Assembly (NCBI GenBank): GCA_020726505.1
Contig: JAHLEZ010000016.1
Location: forward strand, 496,001 to 560,000
Source: Leptodontidium sp. MPI-SDFR-AT-0119
Taxonomy: Eukaryota; Ascomycota; Leotiomycetes; Helotiales; Leptodontidiaceae
Direction: 5' to 3'
DNA: 64,000 bases
Shown here: positions 22,316 to 33,349 of the stretch, in pieces
Numbering within the stretch: the first letter of the stretch is position 1
Layout: every line of letters starts with the position of its first letter
The notes under the pieces: generated by a model
What the model saw: only the letters and a program-made list of their open reading frames with translations
Told to the model about the DNA's origin: nothing
The model's database searches: none
Program-made: the position numbers and the translations under genes

Positions 22316-24690
22316 GTACTTTAAGATTTTAAGAAACTACTAGGCCGAAGGACTCCGCGCCGTAGTTAGGGAGGTAATTACTAATTATAATACCTACATT
22401 AGGAACAAGCCTTCCCGGTACGCTTCTTATAAGCAAATGATCACAATACTAATACTACCCAAATCCTAAAGGTTCATATCGTGGGACTTCATAAGGCCGT
22501 TGCCACTATCGAAGGACTAAGTCACAGGGGTTAACTATAATATAATACTCGTTATTATGGAAAACCTCATTAAGTATATAATTCTAGTACTAATTAAATC
22601 CACCCTTACGACTAAGAACCTAGCACAAGTATACCTCAAGAAGGTAATCTCTAAACATAGAGTACCCGAAGAAATTATGTCAGATTAAGACAAACTATTT
22701 ATGTTAGTTTAATAATCGTTACGCTCTAGTCACATGCTCGCTTATCGAGCATTTAAGGAGAACTTTCGTACCAAGCTTTCCTTTCCTTAAATATATATTT
22801 TACTACATAGGATTTTACCCCTTAAATATGTCGATTTTACGTCAAGATTAGTAGTACTACCTAAGTTCGACCGACATTAATTAATAATTAATTAAATAAG
22901 ACTATAAATTAATAAGGCTACTTAAAGAGATATCCTTAAAATACTTTAAAGGCTCGCCTTTTTATATTTTAATAAGATATATTAAGGAAGATATACTTAA
23001 AATACTCTAAAGGCTCGCCTTCTTATATTTTAACGACTTTTTAAAAGCTTTTTAACTTTTTATTTATTACGTACTACCTTATAAAGTCGAATTACTATAT
23101 TTATTACACGAGCGAATATCTCGAAATAATTTAAAGGAGTTTAGCCTTTTTATACTTTAAGTATTATACGTAATTAATTATTAACCTCTTTATTAAGCTA
23201 ACTTAATAAATCCCCTTCCCTTTTTACTTTTAATACCTCCTTAAACTTTAATACCGCTTTTATTAAGGCCACGTTACTTATTATAAATCGACTTTATATA
23301 TATTAACAGTAATTTTAGTGTTTTAGTATTTTAAATAGTAATTTCAGTAATTTCTATATATAAGCTTTTATTAAACCTTATTTAATACCTCTTATAAGAG
23401 TCGTTTTTCTTCTTATACTTTAATACTTTTTTAAAATAAGCTTATATTACTCTTATAAATTTATTTTATTATATTATATATAAATCCTCGATTTCGTTTT
23501 TATTTTACTTACTTATACTTAATCCCCTCGATTTCTTAAAAATAAATTCTTAACCTTATTTAATATTAGTAAAAGTAATAACTTACTTATAATACTTCTA
23601 AAGCTTTTATTATAATAAAAGTACTTAAAAAGAGTTCTTAAAGTAAGACTTTTATAAGTATTTTTAAAATTAAATAATAAAAGACTTTAAGAAAATAATA
23701 TAAAAAAAGTATATTTTATTATAAAATAATTTATAAGCTCTTAAAGTCTTTATATAATATAAAAGGTATATTAAGATAATAAGGGCCTTATTTAAAGTAA
23801 TATATATTTAATTTCGCGTTACTTTTTTATTTTTTATACTTAGTTACTCCTTTATTTATTTATTTTACTTATTAATTATTATTTAGACTAATTCGAGAGC
23901 TTAAATAAATAATTCTTAAAAAAGATATTTTATTAGTGTTAGTTTAATAATTATTATACTTTAGTTATATACTTACTTATTAAGTATTTAAGGAAAGCTC
24001 TCGTATAAAGCTTTCTTTTTCTTAAATATATATTTTATTATATAAGATTACACCCCTTAAATATATTAATTTTACGCCGGAATTAGTAGTACTACCCGAG
24101 TTCGGCCGATAATTTATATTAAAGTTTTAAAAAGCCTTAATAGCCTTCTTAAGAACTAACCGGAAGTTCTTAACGGCATTCTATCCTTAGACTAATAAAG
24201 GAAACGAATAAATAAACTAAGTAGTCTAAGTGTACTTCCGCTACTTCGTAAACTACTAGCAGGACAATTAAGTAAGACTTCTGCTATTAGCAAAGTTCGC
24301 CTACAATAGCTCGACCACGGAAACAACAAAGGTACACCTTTCTTCGTAAATTATAATTATAAACCTATCGCTTATAAAAAATCCAACGTTATCGTTAAAG
24401 ATAATAATACAGCTCGTATCCAGGTCCAGAAAATTCAAGACCTTTATAAGAAACTAGCTAAAGAACTCTAATTCGTAGTAGAAAAGAATATATACTACTA
24501 TAACAAAACACGTAATCAGGAGTTAACGCTATAAGAAGAGAATAAGGTTTATCTCTTGTGAAAAAACATTAACACTAAGCGACTAAGTAATAAGCTAAAT
24601 CACAGGAAACTAGGACTATTTAAGATTAAACAAGTCAAGGGACTATTAAATTACGAACTCTAATTGCTGACTATAAAAAAAAGATATTCC
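22316..24690 (+). pseudogene. Gypsy integrase remnant (split)
   Basis: Before the insertion at 22702 the frame gives RFISWDFI and a core with VYLKKVISKHRVPEEIMSD. After 24111 it continues with GNERIN, VYFRYFVNY, KFAYNSSTTETT and NYNYKPIAYK. This split block order is typical of gypsy integrase, and the codon flow resumes across the 1.4-kb insertion once one copy of ATTTA is removed. Stops mark RIP. Confidence 0.85.
22702..24111 (-). mobile_element. Short non-autonomous LTR element (TRIM-like), copy 1, RIP-mutated
   Basis: Two 175-bp LTRs, 22702-22876 and 23937-24111, are flanked by the perfect duplication ATTTA (22697-22701 and 24112-24116). The 1,060-bp interior has no coding capacity and is extremely AT-rich. 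It is homologous, inverted, to 24727-26395 and to the pristine copy at 48725-50037. It lies in the integrase of the gypsy host. Confidence 0.9.
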
Positions 24691-24726
24691 TAGTATTTTA
24701 TATATTCTTGTTAGAAAAAGCACTAT

Positions 24727-26395
24727 TATTAGTCGAACTCGGGTAGTACTACTAATTCCGGCGTAAAATTAATATATTTAAGAGGTAAAATCTTATATAA
24801 TAAAATATATATTTAAGGAAAAGAAAGCTTTATATAAGAATTTTTCTTAAATATTTAATAAGTAAGTATATAACTAAAGTATAATAATTATTAAATTAAT
24901 ATTAATAAAATTTCCTTTTTAAAAGTTATTTATTTAAACTCTCGAATTAGTCTAAATAATAATTAATAAGTAAAAAAGTAAATAAATAAGTAATTAAATA
25001 TAAAGAATAAAAAAGTAACGCGAAATTAAGTATATATTACTTTAAATAAGGCTTTTATTACCTTAATATACCTTTTACGTTATATAAAGGCTTTAAGAGC
25101 TTGTAAATTATTTCGTAATAAAATACACTTCTTTTATATTACTTTTTTAAAGTCTTTTATTATTTAATTTTAAAAATACTTATAAAAGTCTTACTTTAAG
25201 AACTCTTTTTAAGTACTTTTATTATAATAAAAGCTTTAGAAGTATTATAAGTAAGTTATTACTTTTACTAATATTAAATAAGGCTAAGAATTTATTTTTA
25301 AGAAATCGAGGGGATTAAGTATAAGTAAGTAAAATAAAAACGAAATCGAGGATTTATATATAATATAATAAAATAAATTTATAAGAGTAATATAAGCTTA
25401 TTTTAAAGAAGTATTAAAGTATAAGAAGAAAAACGACTCTTATAAGAGGTATTAAATAAGGTTTAATAAAAGCTTATATATAGAAATTACTAAAATTACT
25501 ATTAATATATATAAAGTCGATTTATAATAAGTAACGTGGCCTTAATAAAAGAAGTGTTAAAGTTTAAGAAGGTATTAAGAAGTAAAAAGGGGAGGGGGTT
25601 TATTAAGTTAACTTAATAAAGAGGTTAATAATTAATTACGTATAATACTTAAAGTATTGTGGTGGGGAAGGCTCTGGTAGCTCCTTTGTCACCTGACCGG
25701 ATAGGCTCTTTCCACATAAAAGGGTTCATCACTTGAAAACAACTCAAGAACCAAGAACTTTTCATAGATATTATCTAATACACTTTTTTCTTCTCCCCTC
25801 ACTCAACTTTTCATGCTCTTCAGATATGTATTATCTTTAGATTTGATCGATCCGCGATTTCCTACACTTAGAATCTCTCCCGTACCTCACTACATGCTAC
25901 CTCTCTTGTTGTGTGGTTTATTGGTTTTTTTCCCTTCCACAGTATAAAAAGGCTAAACTCCTTTAGATTACTTCGAGATATTCACTCGTGTAATAAATAT
26001 AATAATTCGACTTTATAAGATAGTACGTAATAAATAAGAGGTTGAAAAGCTTTTAAAGAATCGTCGGAATATAAAAAGGGGAGCCTTTAAAGTATTTTAA
26101 GTATATCTTCCTTAATATATCTTATTAAAGTATAAGAAGGCGAGTCTTTAAAGTATTTCGAGGATATCTTTTCAAGTAGTCTTATTAATTTATAGTCTTA
26201 TCTAATTAATTATTAATTAATGTTAGTCGAACTTGGGTAGCACTACTAATTCTGGCGTAGAATCGACACATTTAAGGGGTAAAATCCTGTGTAGTAAAAT
26301 GTATATATAAAGAAAGGAGAGCTTTATACGAGAGCTCTCCTTAAATGCTCGATAAGCGAGCATGTAAATAAATCGTGACGATTATTAAACTAACA
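24727..26395 (+). mobile_element. Short non-autonomous LTR element (TRIM-like), copy 2, RIP-mutated
   Basis: LTRs of 175 bp lie at 24727-24901 and 26221-26395. The flanks are ACTAT and ACTAC, a duplication with one C-to-T change of the RIP type. The interior matches copy 1 in inverse orientation and carries a foreign 284-bp solo LTR at 25658. Near the right LTR the block TTTCGAGGATATCT is close to TTCGAGGATATCT in the pristine copy. Confidence 0.9.
25658..25941 (+). repeat. Solo LTR, family 2, not RIP-mutated
   Basis: The segment starts TGTGGTGGGGAAGG and ends CCCTTCCACA, about 284 bp of normal GC in very AT-rich surroundings. GTAT (or AGTAT if the last A is counted outside) is duplicated at both sides. 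The other copy of the host element reads straight through AAGTATAAAAAGG at this point, which proves the insertion. No internal genes. Confidence 0.85.
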
Positions 26396-27177
26396 ACTAC
26401 TAAGAGCCCCACTAGCTCCGAGAACAATCACTAAACTAATAAACCCACTCGAGGAGTACAAAGTAAAGGAACTACTAAACTAATAGTATAAACAAGGTGT
26501 TATTAGATATCTAATGAAATAAAGAAATTACTCGTTATTTAAAAACACATAAGAACTTAAGTTAAACCTTCGCTACTTAAAGTTACTTGCTAGTTTCTAT
26601 TAGTAAAACCCAGGCCTTTCTAAAACAAATCCGAGGGGTCGAAGGGAAAGTCAACCGGTGGGTGGAATAAGAGAACAGAGGGGTCATTAGGACGCTTTGC
26701 CCCCGCCAATTCGGCGCCTTCTAAGGAAAAAGTATTAAGTTCGAAGGCAGGAAGCCAGTCGGTGGGGAACTCCTCCATCGGCTTAGGCGGAGAAGTAAGG
26801 TCTCGACGACGAGGCACCGTCCTCTTATAAATAAAATAGCAAACGGGTTTACTCACAAAGAGCTCGTAATACCCAAAAGTATCGTAATCGTATTTTGCCC
26901 GAATACACTCTAAGCATCTCTTCGATTACGACAAGTCTAGGAAGCAAGTACGAGAAAGGCTGCGGCAATATAAACAGGTTTTAGCTAAACAAGCCAAACT
27001 TTCAATACGTAAGGCAAGGGTAATACGTTATTTCCTTTTCTTTTATATAGCCCCGATCGAGGGTTTCCGAGGAGCTAGTAAAGGCATATTAGTTAAAGAA
27101 GTTAGTCGTCGGCGGACCACGATATTTCCTTTAATATACTTAAGCGTAGGGACACGCTAAGAATAAAAGGGGGATAG
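26396..27177 (+). other. 3' region of the gypsy element
   Basis: Sequence between the second short LTR element and the 3' LTR. It probably encoded the C-terminus of the polyprotein and the 3' untranslated part. An open minus-strand frame at 26620-26856 has no homology. The polypurine tract is at about 27165-27174. Confidence 0.6.
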
Positions 27178-27560
27178 TATCACAATCTAAGGGATCACGA
27201 ATATCTTAGCCCTAAGGCTAAGCAGCCTAGCTATATAGAGAAGCTAAGACAAGGACAAAATTATAAGGTTAAGGGTTACATAAGAAATCCCGGGATCCCA
27301 AGAGCCCTTAGGATTTCTAAGGATCTAAGGATTTAGGGATCTAAGAAATCAGGGGATTTAAGGGATTTAACCTTTTTATATAAACAAAATAGTTTCCTTA
27401 GTAATAAAGCTTCGTGCTTAAATTCATATAGTAATTTAATTATTACTTGTAACGTCTCAATTCCTATTAAGAACTAAACCTCTTATGACTTTACTTCTTA
27501 GCTAATACTACCCGACGAAGCCTGTACGCCGCGTACTAGTAAGAACCCAGCACCGTTACA
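27178..27560 (+). repeat. 3' LTR of the gypsy element
   Basis: It starts TATCACAATCTAAGGG (the first G mutated to A) and ends CACCGTTACA. It is followed by TTTAC, which matches the base run before the 5' LTR. Confidence 0.92.
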
Positions 27561-28482
27561 TTTACCTCCTTTCACCTGGCTAATAAAACTGCACTACTAT
27601 GCTTAAAGGGACTGGTTCCGGCTCCGAGTCTACTTCTGGCATTTAAAGGAGGAAGAGGCATTTACTTTCGTCTCCCACGTTCGCTTCCTAATAAATCATC
27701 CTAGAATTACTTAACGACTAAGATTAGAGTTGCTTTAAAATTAAGTAAGAGTTAACGCATAATGAAATGCTTATTACTACTAATTATAGATCTTTGGAAG
27801 GGTACTAAACACAGCCTAGAAATTGTAGGACGGACTTATTATTGTCACTAGTAACTACGATATAGAGTCACTACTTATTAAAGATCTCAGTGGGTGTTGG
27901 TCGGTCTGACTGTGGGAATATGCAGCTCTTAAGATCGATAATATAATATATTGCTATAGAGACTGAATAAAATATTAGAACTAGGAACTTCATATGGATC
28001 TAAATATGAGCACGGAAGATTGGGAACTAATGTTTTATATAACATTAGTCTATTGCAAGAAAGGTGTTAATTAGCATATATCCCTGGTTCTAACCCATTA
28101 CGAGGAGAGATTCTGGAGTTTGTTATGAATATAACAACAAGGAAAGGAAATAAGTAAAACGAGGGACTTAAATACAAAGTAGGAGGCTGCAGAATAATTG
28201 CCAGCCTCTCAAAGCTCAAGCTTTAATATGACACTACAATGCCTTTACAAAACGATATCTTAAATTACCCTTCCCGGTTCTTCTTAACCTTATTGCTTGA
28301 GCGCCTGCTGGGATTATCCCCTTAACTGCCAGACGCATAAATCGCATACTTTTCTATAGGGGGTTACGGGGTTGCTATCACTATAGGGCCCGTGCGGTGC
28401 GGGGCTGGGTAAACAAAAACATTAATAACTTTATTTTCCTACTTATTTCCTTACTAAAAGACTACTTTTTAATGTAACAATT
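27561..28482. other. Spacer, host of the gypsy insertion; no gene seen
   Basis: The first 5 bases are the target duplication, and the following 200 continue the unidentified minus-strand remnant broken by the gypsy insertion. A short GC-rich patch GCCCGTGCGGTGCGGGG lies at about 28389-28405, perhaps one end of the next transposon, but no matching inverted copy was found. Confidence 0.4.
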
Positions 28483-30050
28483 ATGCCCGAACACGCAGTA
28501 CAAGATCCCACTAATGCAGGGACACTTCGTCCGGATGTAGAGCCTCTGTAACGTATAGGAACCATATTTTACCCTATAGAGCTTAAGGACTTTAATTTTG
28601 AGGTTTATATGCCGGAAAACTACTCTCTAGAGGATCTAATTACCCTCTTTACTTAATACTATAATGAAGACATGATTGACACAATTGTTTCCGCTATAAA
28701 CTCCTACTAATTACGTTTGTTAGACGATGACTAAGGCCCGTATTCTCGTGTAAAGGATTAGTTTGACACTTGTCGAGAAGAAATCTACTTGTATTTAGCG
28801 TTTTGTATTTATATGACTATTTATCCTTTAAATAGGATTAAGGATTATTAGAGTATAAAGTCTTTGACTCTATATCACTTAATTACGAAAGTCTTTTCAC
28901 AGAATCGATTTCAAGCTCTTCGGCGACGATTTTGAGTCTTAAGTAATAATCATACTTATGTCTTTAAAAAGGTGCCTCCCCTACTTATTTTTTAGTGTAC
29001 TAAACTAATATTTCCTTAGACAGAACAACTCAACACTTATATTTAAAATGTCAACTTAAAGTTTTAGAAACCTGGCTAAAATCTAGCTGTTAATAAGGCT
29101 GTTAAGCGATTTATAGGTCGATTAAAGGTTATTACGATGATTCCTAATAAACCGACACTAACTGGAATCAAGATTTAGGTAATTACACAGTAAGGCTTCT
29201 TTTTATAGTGGCTATATCACTAACCAGGGAAGAAAGGCGGTGCTTTTGGAGTTAAGAAAATTAAAGGTCTAAACGCTATATAGTCTGTTGTACCGTCTCT
29301 CTTAAAACAGTTACTAAAAGCTTCGTATTACGTCTACCTTAATAATCTCTTTACGTCAACTCAATTACTCGAATATTTCAGAAAGAAGGCTTTACGGCAA
29401 CCGGCACTTGTAAAGTCAGTTCAGGCGTTATTTAGGATCTTATACAACTTAAGAAAACGCGGCAAAAAGGGCCTAATTTTATACCCTGGGGTACTATAGT
29501 CACTTTCCCTACGGAGTCGGAAAACGTACTTTATGCCGGCTTCTAAGATAGGGCGTTTACTCTAGTTATGTCGACATTTTAGGATGGTAAAACTAAGGTT
29601 TTACGGGTACGAAAACGACTAAAAGAGACTGCCGGAAATGTAAAAGTCTCTCAGAAGCCCTTTAGAGATTCCCTTACTAAAAAACTCCTTATTCCGGAGC
29701 TTTTCGACGAATATAACTATTATATAAGAGCTATTAATTTAGGAGACTAGATTTAGGCGAATAATAGAGGCCCTAGACGTTTACGAAGAGGCCTAATTCA
29801 AGCTCTCTATTAATATATACTCTTGGTAGTACTAGCCAATTGTTACTTAATCTGTCGATATTTAAGTTACGAGCTTTATAACGTCAAATTGAGGTCTTAA
29901 GACAACTTTCGCCTTCAGATTGTAGAGGCATTAATTGCTATAAGAAAGGATACACCTAGATCACGAAAACGGAAGGTTTTAGACCTATTTAACCCCTCTT
30001 TTGCGTTCTCAATTCATTGCTATAAGTATAGTCGCTATATTAAGAGTTAA
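28483..30050 (+). pseudogene. Second piggyBac-like transposase remnant
   Basis: From the ATG at 28483 (MPEHAVQDPTNAG), blocks run FCIYMTIYPLNRIKDY, NLAVNKAVKRFIGR (expected Asp now Asn), PNKPTLTGIKI, YYVYLNNLFTSTQLLEYF (Asp now Asn again) and ELFDEYNYYIRAIN. This is piggyBac DDE order but distinct from the element at 10339. About thirty TAG/TAA stops show RIP. Terminal repeats were not found. Confidence 0.75.
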
Positions 30051-30099
30051 TTGGGCCAAATTTATTGTATTTTTAATCTTACGTTTTCTGAGCTAAAGT

Positions 30100-32200
30100 T
30101 AACTAACGATTCGTTATTTCTTAATTAAAATTGAGGTTCTTTAATTTAATCGTTAAGTTAATTACTTAGAGCGCTTATAAATTAAGTTATATTAGTTTCG
30201 TCTTAAAATAGAGATAAAGAGTATTATCGTATAGCGCTAGCTTTAATTGTATTTTGATATTTAATAGTCTTATATTCTTCTTATACACGATTTAAAGCAA
30301 TTTTAGCTTTTAAATCTATATAAGTTAATTTGCTCATCGATTTTAAAAGTAGGCAAACTTAGATTTGGGTTATGTAATAACTGCCGCATAAATTGCGCTT
30401 GTGGTATTGGATTTAAGGAAATACATGTTTAATTTGTTTTAATAGTTAATAATATAAGCTTTAAGTAGCTTAAAATTCTCCAAATTTAGCTTTGGATTCG
30501 TATATATTAAGAGAATATTATCTCGTATACCTTTGATATATCAAATTAATATATTAAAGCTAGTAATATAATTAAAAAGAGCTTTATGAGTAGAATTTAA
30601 TTCAAGGCCCTTCGCATGTTTAGTGAAGTCCTAGAATACCTTTAAAATTACTATGATCTTTATTAAAGCTTCCCAATCTTCTTTAGTAAAAGAATTGTTT
30701 CTTAAAGGTTGTTTTTGCTACTCCGCAGATTGCGCTCTTTTTGTAGACGACTAATTGTGTGCATTTGATTGGTATAATTAATATAAAAGGAATCAATTTG
30801 ATGTCGTAATTTTAGAGTTTTTTTTAATTATAGAATATAAAAAGTTCTAACGAGTAGCGTTATCACCAGTGGTTGCAGGAATTCGTCACGCACTAAATAG
30901 CCGAGCCTCCGAATGTCATAACTTTCAAAAATTTATAAAACATATAATCTCTTACAAATATAATTCAAATTAAGAGAAGTAAAATTAATTTAAGTAAATA
31001 GGATATTTAACTAAATACTATAATTTTTAATTTTAATTTTTATAATATTTACGTAAATGCTTTTAACTAATATTTAATAACTAATTCCTTCATAGATCTT
31101 AAATATATTTAAAATAAAATATTATAAGCTTAAATATTAAGTTCGGAAAACAGTTACTCTAAGTTTTAGGATTTTATAATAATATAAATAATATTTAATC
31201 AAGTATTAAGATAGTAACTTTTGCATGATTTTGGTGGGGTTCTCGCCTAATTTTAGCGTGCGTGACGAATTCCTGCATCCACAGGTGTTATTAATCAATA
31301 GATTTAGGTAATCAAAAGTTCCTACTTCGTTGTTATTTAACTGTCGAATATCTTTGAATTTGCTGCGATGTTGAGGGGATCAATAAATAAATTTGACGAT
31401 ATTATGGAGCTTTTTAATAGGCCTTATCTTCCTTTAAATAATTAACTCTTTTATTATATTTTTGAAGACTAGTAAATTAAGTTGCTCGTCGAACGTATTC
31501 TTATTCTTCTTAAATATAAAGGCTTTTGCGGTTAAATTAATGACGTAATCGAGATAATAAAGGCGATAAGCTTATAACTTTGCGGATTAAGTTGCGGTAT
31601 ATAATATTTTAGAATTAGATTAATAATTATATCGTTGTTTAGTGCATTATTAGTAATAAAGTAATTAATCTTATAATCAAGCTCGTAATTCGTAATAATT
31701 TGGATAAGAACCTCCGCTTAATTTTCCCTTGTATATGACCCGTTAAGCTATCGAATTGCAAGGAGAGTTTGTAATAATACTATTAAGTTAGTAAAACTAT
31801 TTGAGTAAGAAATATATGTAAAGGTAAGTACGCCCTTACTAATATTACTTATTAAAAACCGCATTAGGGAATACCTTTAGCTATAGATGTTTAAATAAAG
31901 CTTACGATAACTTAATTTATAAGTCTGATTAAGAATTACTCATATTAAAAAAAAATTTAAATCGAAGAAGAATTAGTAGAGAAAATAGTAAGTTTTAAAA
32001 TACGGGGTTCGGGTTCGGAAGGAAAATAGTAAATAATAAACATGACTTATTAATCGAGTACGACTACGTTCGATAAGGTAGTGTACGACGACTTCTAGTA
32101 AAATTAGGTGGTTTAAAAACGTTTATAAATCAAATGAGAAGTATATTAAACTTAGGAAATTATAGAAAGCTTTTTTTATTTTCCTTTTTCACTAAGTAAA
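30100..32200 (-). pseudogene. hAT transposase remnant, RIP-inactivated, split by a MITE
   Basis: Reading right to left: FSFDL then TFLNHLILLEVVVHYLIE (about 32170-32060), AEVLIQIITNYELDYKINY then ITNNALNNDIIINL (about 31730-31620), LHNIVKFIY (about 31410), then FDYLNLLINN. After the MITE it continues with NATR and FYIIIKK (about 30850-30800), KEDWEALIKI and HKALFNYITSFNIL. This is the hAT order of DNA.N, HNIVKF and NATRW blocks. Stops at expected Trp indicate RIP. Confidence 0.7.
30864..31287. mobile_element. MITE of 424 bp with TTAT target duplication
   Basis: The ends are inverted: CACCAGTGGTTGCAGGAATT at left and the reverse complement of CACCTGTGGATGCAGGAATT at right. The identity continues through CGTCACGCAC (about 30 bp, two mismatches). 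TTAT lies at 30860-30863 and 31288-31291. Removing the element plus one TTAT restores the hAT reading LINN-ATR across the junction. The interior is AT-rich and non-coding. No superfamily is assigned. Confidence 0.85.
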
Positions 32201-33349
32201 TATATTTATAACGTAGGTACGTAATGTATTGCTAGACGTTAGACTCGAGTCCCGGATCGTTGGGTAAAGCACTTTAAGAAACTTTATAAAGAGATCGCTA
32301 ATAAAAAAAAGCAAAGAATAGTTAATAAATAACTAAAAAGGTAATTAGGGCTTCCAAAAATAATTGTTTTATTACCTTATATGCTAAATTAACGTATCCC
32401 TCGGATTGGCGTACTTTTGTAGGTTCCTAACTTAATCTTTTGAAAGGGAGTTTTGCTTATTGAGGGGTTTTATATTTATGTTTGGTGATCGAATGGGCCT
32501 TTTGGAGGTGCTTCGCTTTATTCTTATTATTAGCAAAGGCATATTGAATTTCGGTGGAATCGTATATATGATGCTAAACCTTTTTATTTTGTCTAAGTCT
32601 AAGGCCTTAATATCGTTAGTTTTAGCTTTGAAAAGTAAAAGAAAAGTAATCTAGGATATTATAGAAAATACGCAATAACTCCTTTACTTAATCCGAGTCC
32701 TAATACTACGCTATTTTCTTTTTTACTTTAAACTTGTAATCAGCGTATTTAATATATTATATATTATTAATTTTGACTTAATGCTCGCGAGGGATAGTAC
32801 TTAAAGCTTATTAATATTAAGCTTTTTCGGTAACTTGGAAAAGAGCTTAACTAATCAGAGATTCGTTATTGAAAAGGTTTATAAGCGTATCACCTAATTA
32901 TAATATTATTAAATTAAACGTATTGTTATCGTCGATATTAATAGGATTACTAAGAGACGCTATACTATTAAAGTCGATAATAAAAAACCGAAGAAATCGA
33001 AGTGCAAAGCTCAAAATTTAATTAATTACGTATAAGATACTTATACATAATATGTATGCATTAATTATACTAATATCTTTATATAATTTAAGTAGGAAAT
33101 TAAAGTTTAATAATATATGATCACTAGCTCAAATTATCTAAAGCGGGGGGGGGGGGGGAACGTAATAGGAGTATATCTTCATATAACTCCACTTCTTAGC
33201 TTAGCCCAGCTACGCCTGAAGCAGTAGCTAAGCCGCGCTAATCATCAACTTTAGGTTAAGCTTAGGCGTAGCTAAATGCTCTAAGGTTAAGCTAAGCTAA
33301 GCTAAGCGTAGGCGGGCTGAGAAAAAGCTAGGCCCAGCTGGGCTTTTGA
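32201..33349. other. AT-rich transposon debris, G14 tract and AGCTTA-type repeats
   Basis: No gene. A 64-codon open frame at 32460-32654 resembles nothing. A run of 14 G is at 33145-33158, followed by a region (about 33180-33345) rich in AGCTAAGC/GCTTAGC units that marks the change back to normal-GC gene DNA. Confidence 0.5.

Larger units (their letters stand above)
17241..27560 (+). mobile_element. Ty3/gypsy LTR retrotransposon, full length, RIP-inactivated, nested insertions
   Basis: LTRs lie at 17241-17615 and 27178-27560, flanked by the 5-bp duplication TTTAC (17236-17240 and 27561-27565). A polypurine tract AAAAGGGGGA ends three bases before the 3' LTR. No clear tRNA primer site follows the 5' LTR. 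Gag, protease, reverse transcriptase, RNase H and integrase remnants occur in gypsy order on the plus strand. All carry TAG/TAA stops at expected Trp/Gln. Three insertions sit inside (22016-22310, 22702-24111, 24727-26395); without them the element is about 6.9 kb. It is dead. Confidence 0.92.

Noticed and set aside
26620..26856. 78-codon minus-strand frame in the gypsy 3' region
   Set aside because: Lies antisense in a dead retrotransposon, no motif; probably chance.
32460..32654. 64-codon hydrophobic frame
   Set aside because: In AT-rich debris, hydrophobicity follows from TTT/TTA/ATT codons; no conserved neighbours.
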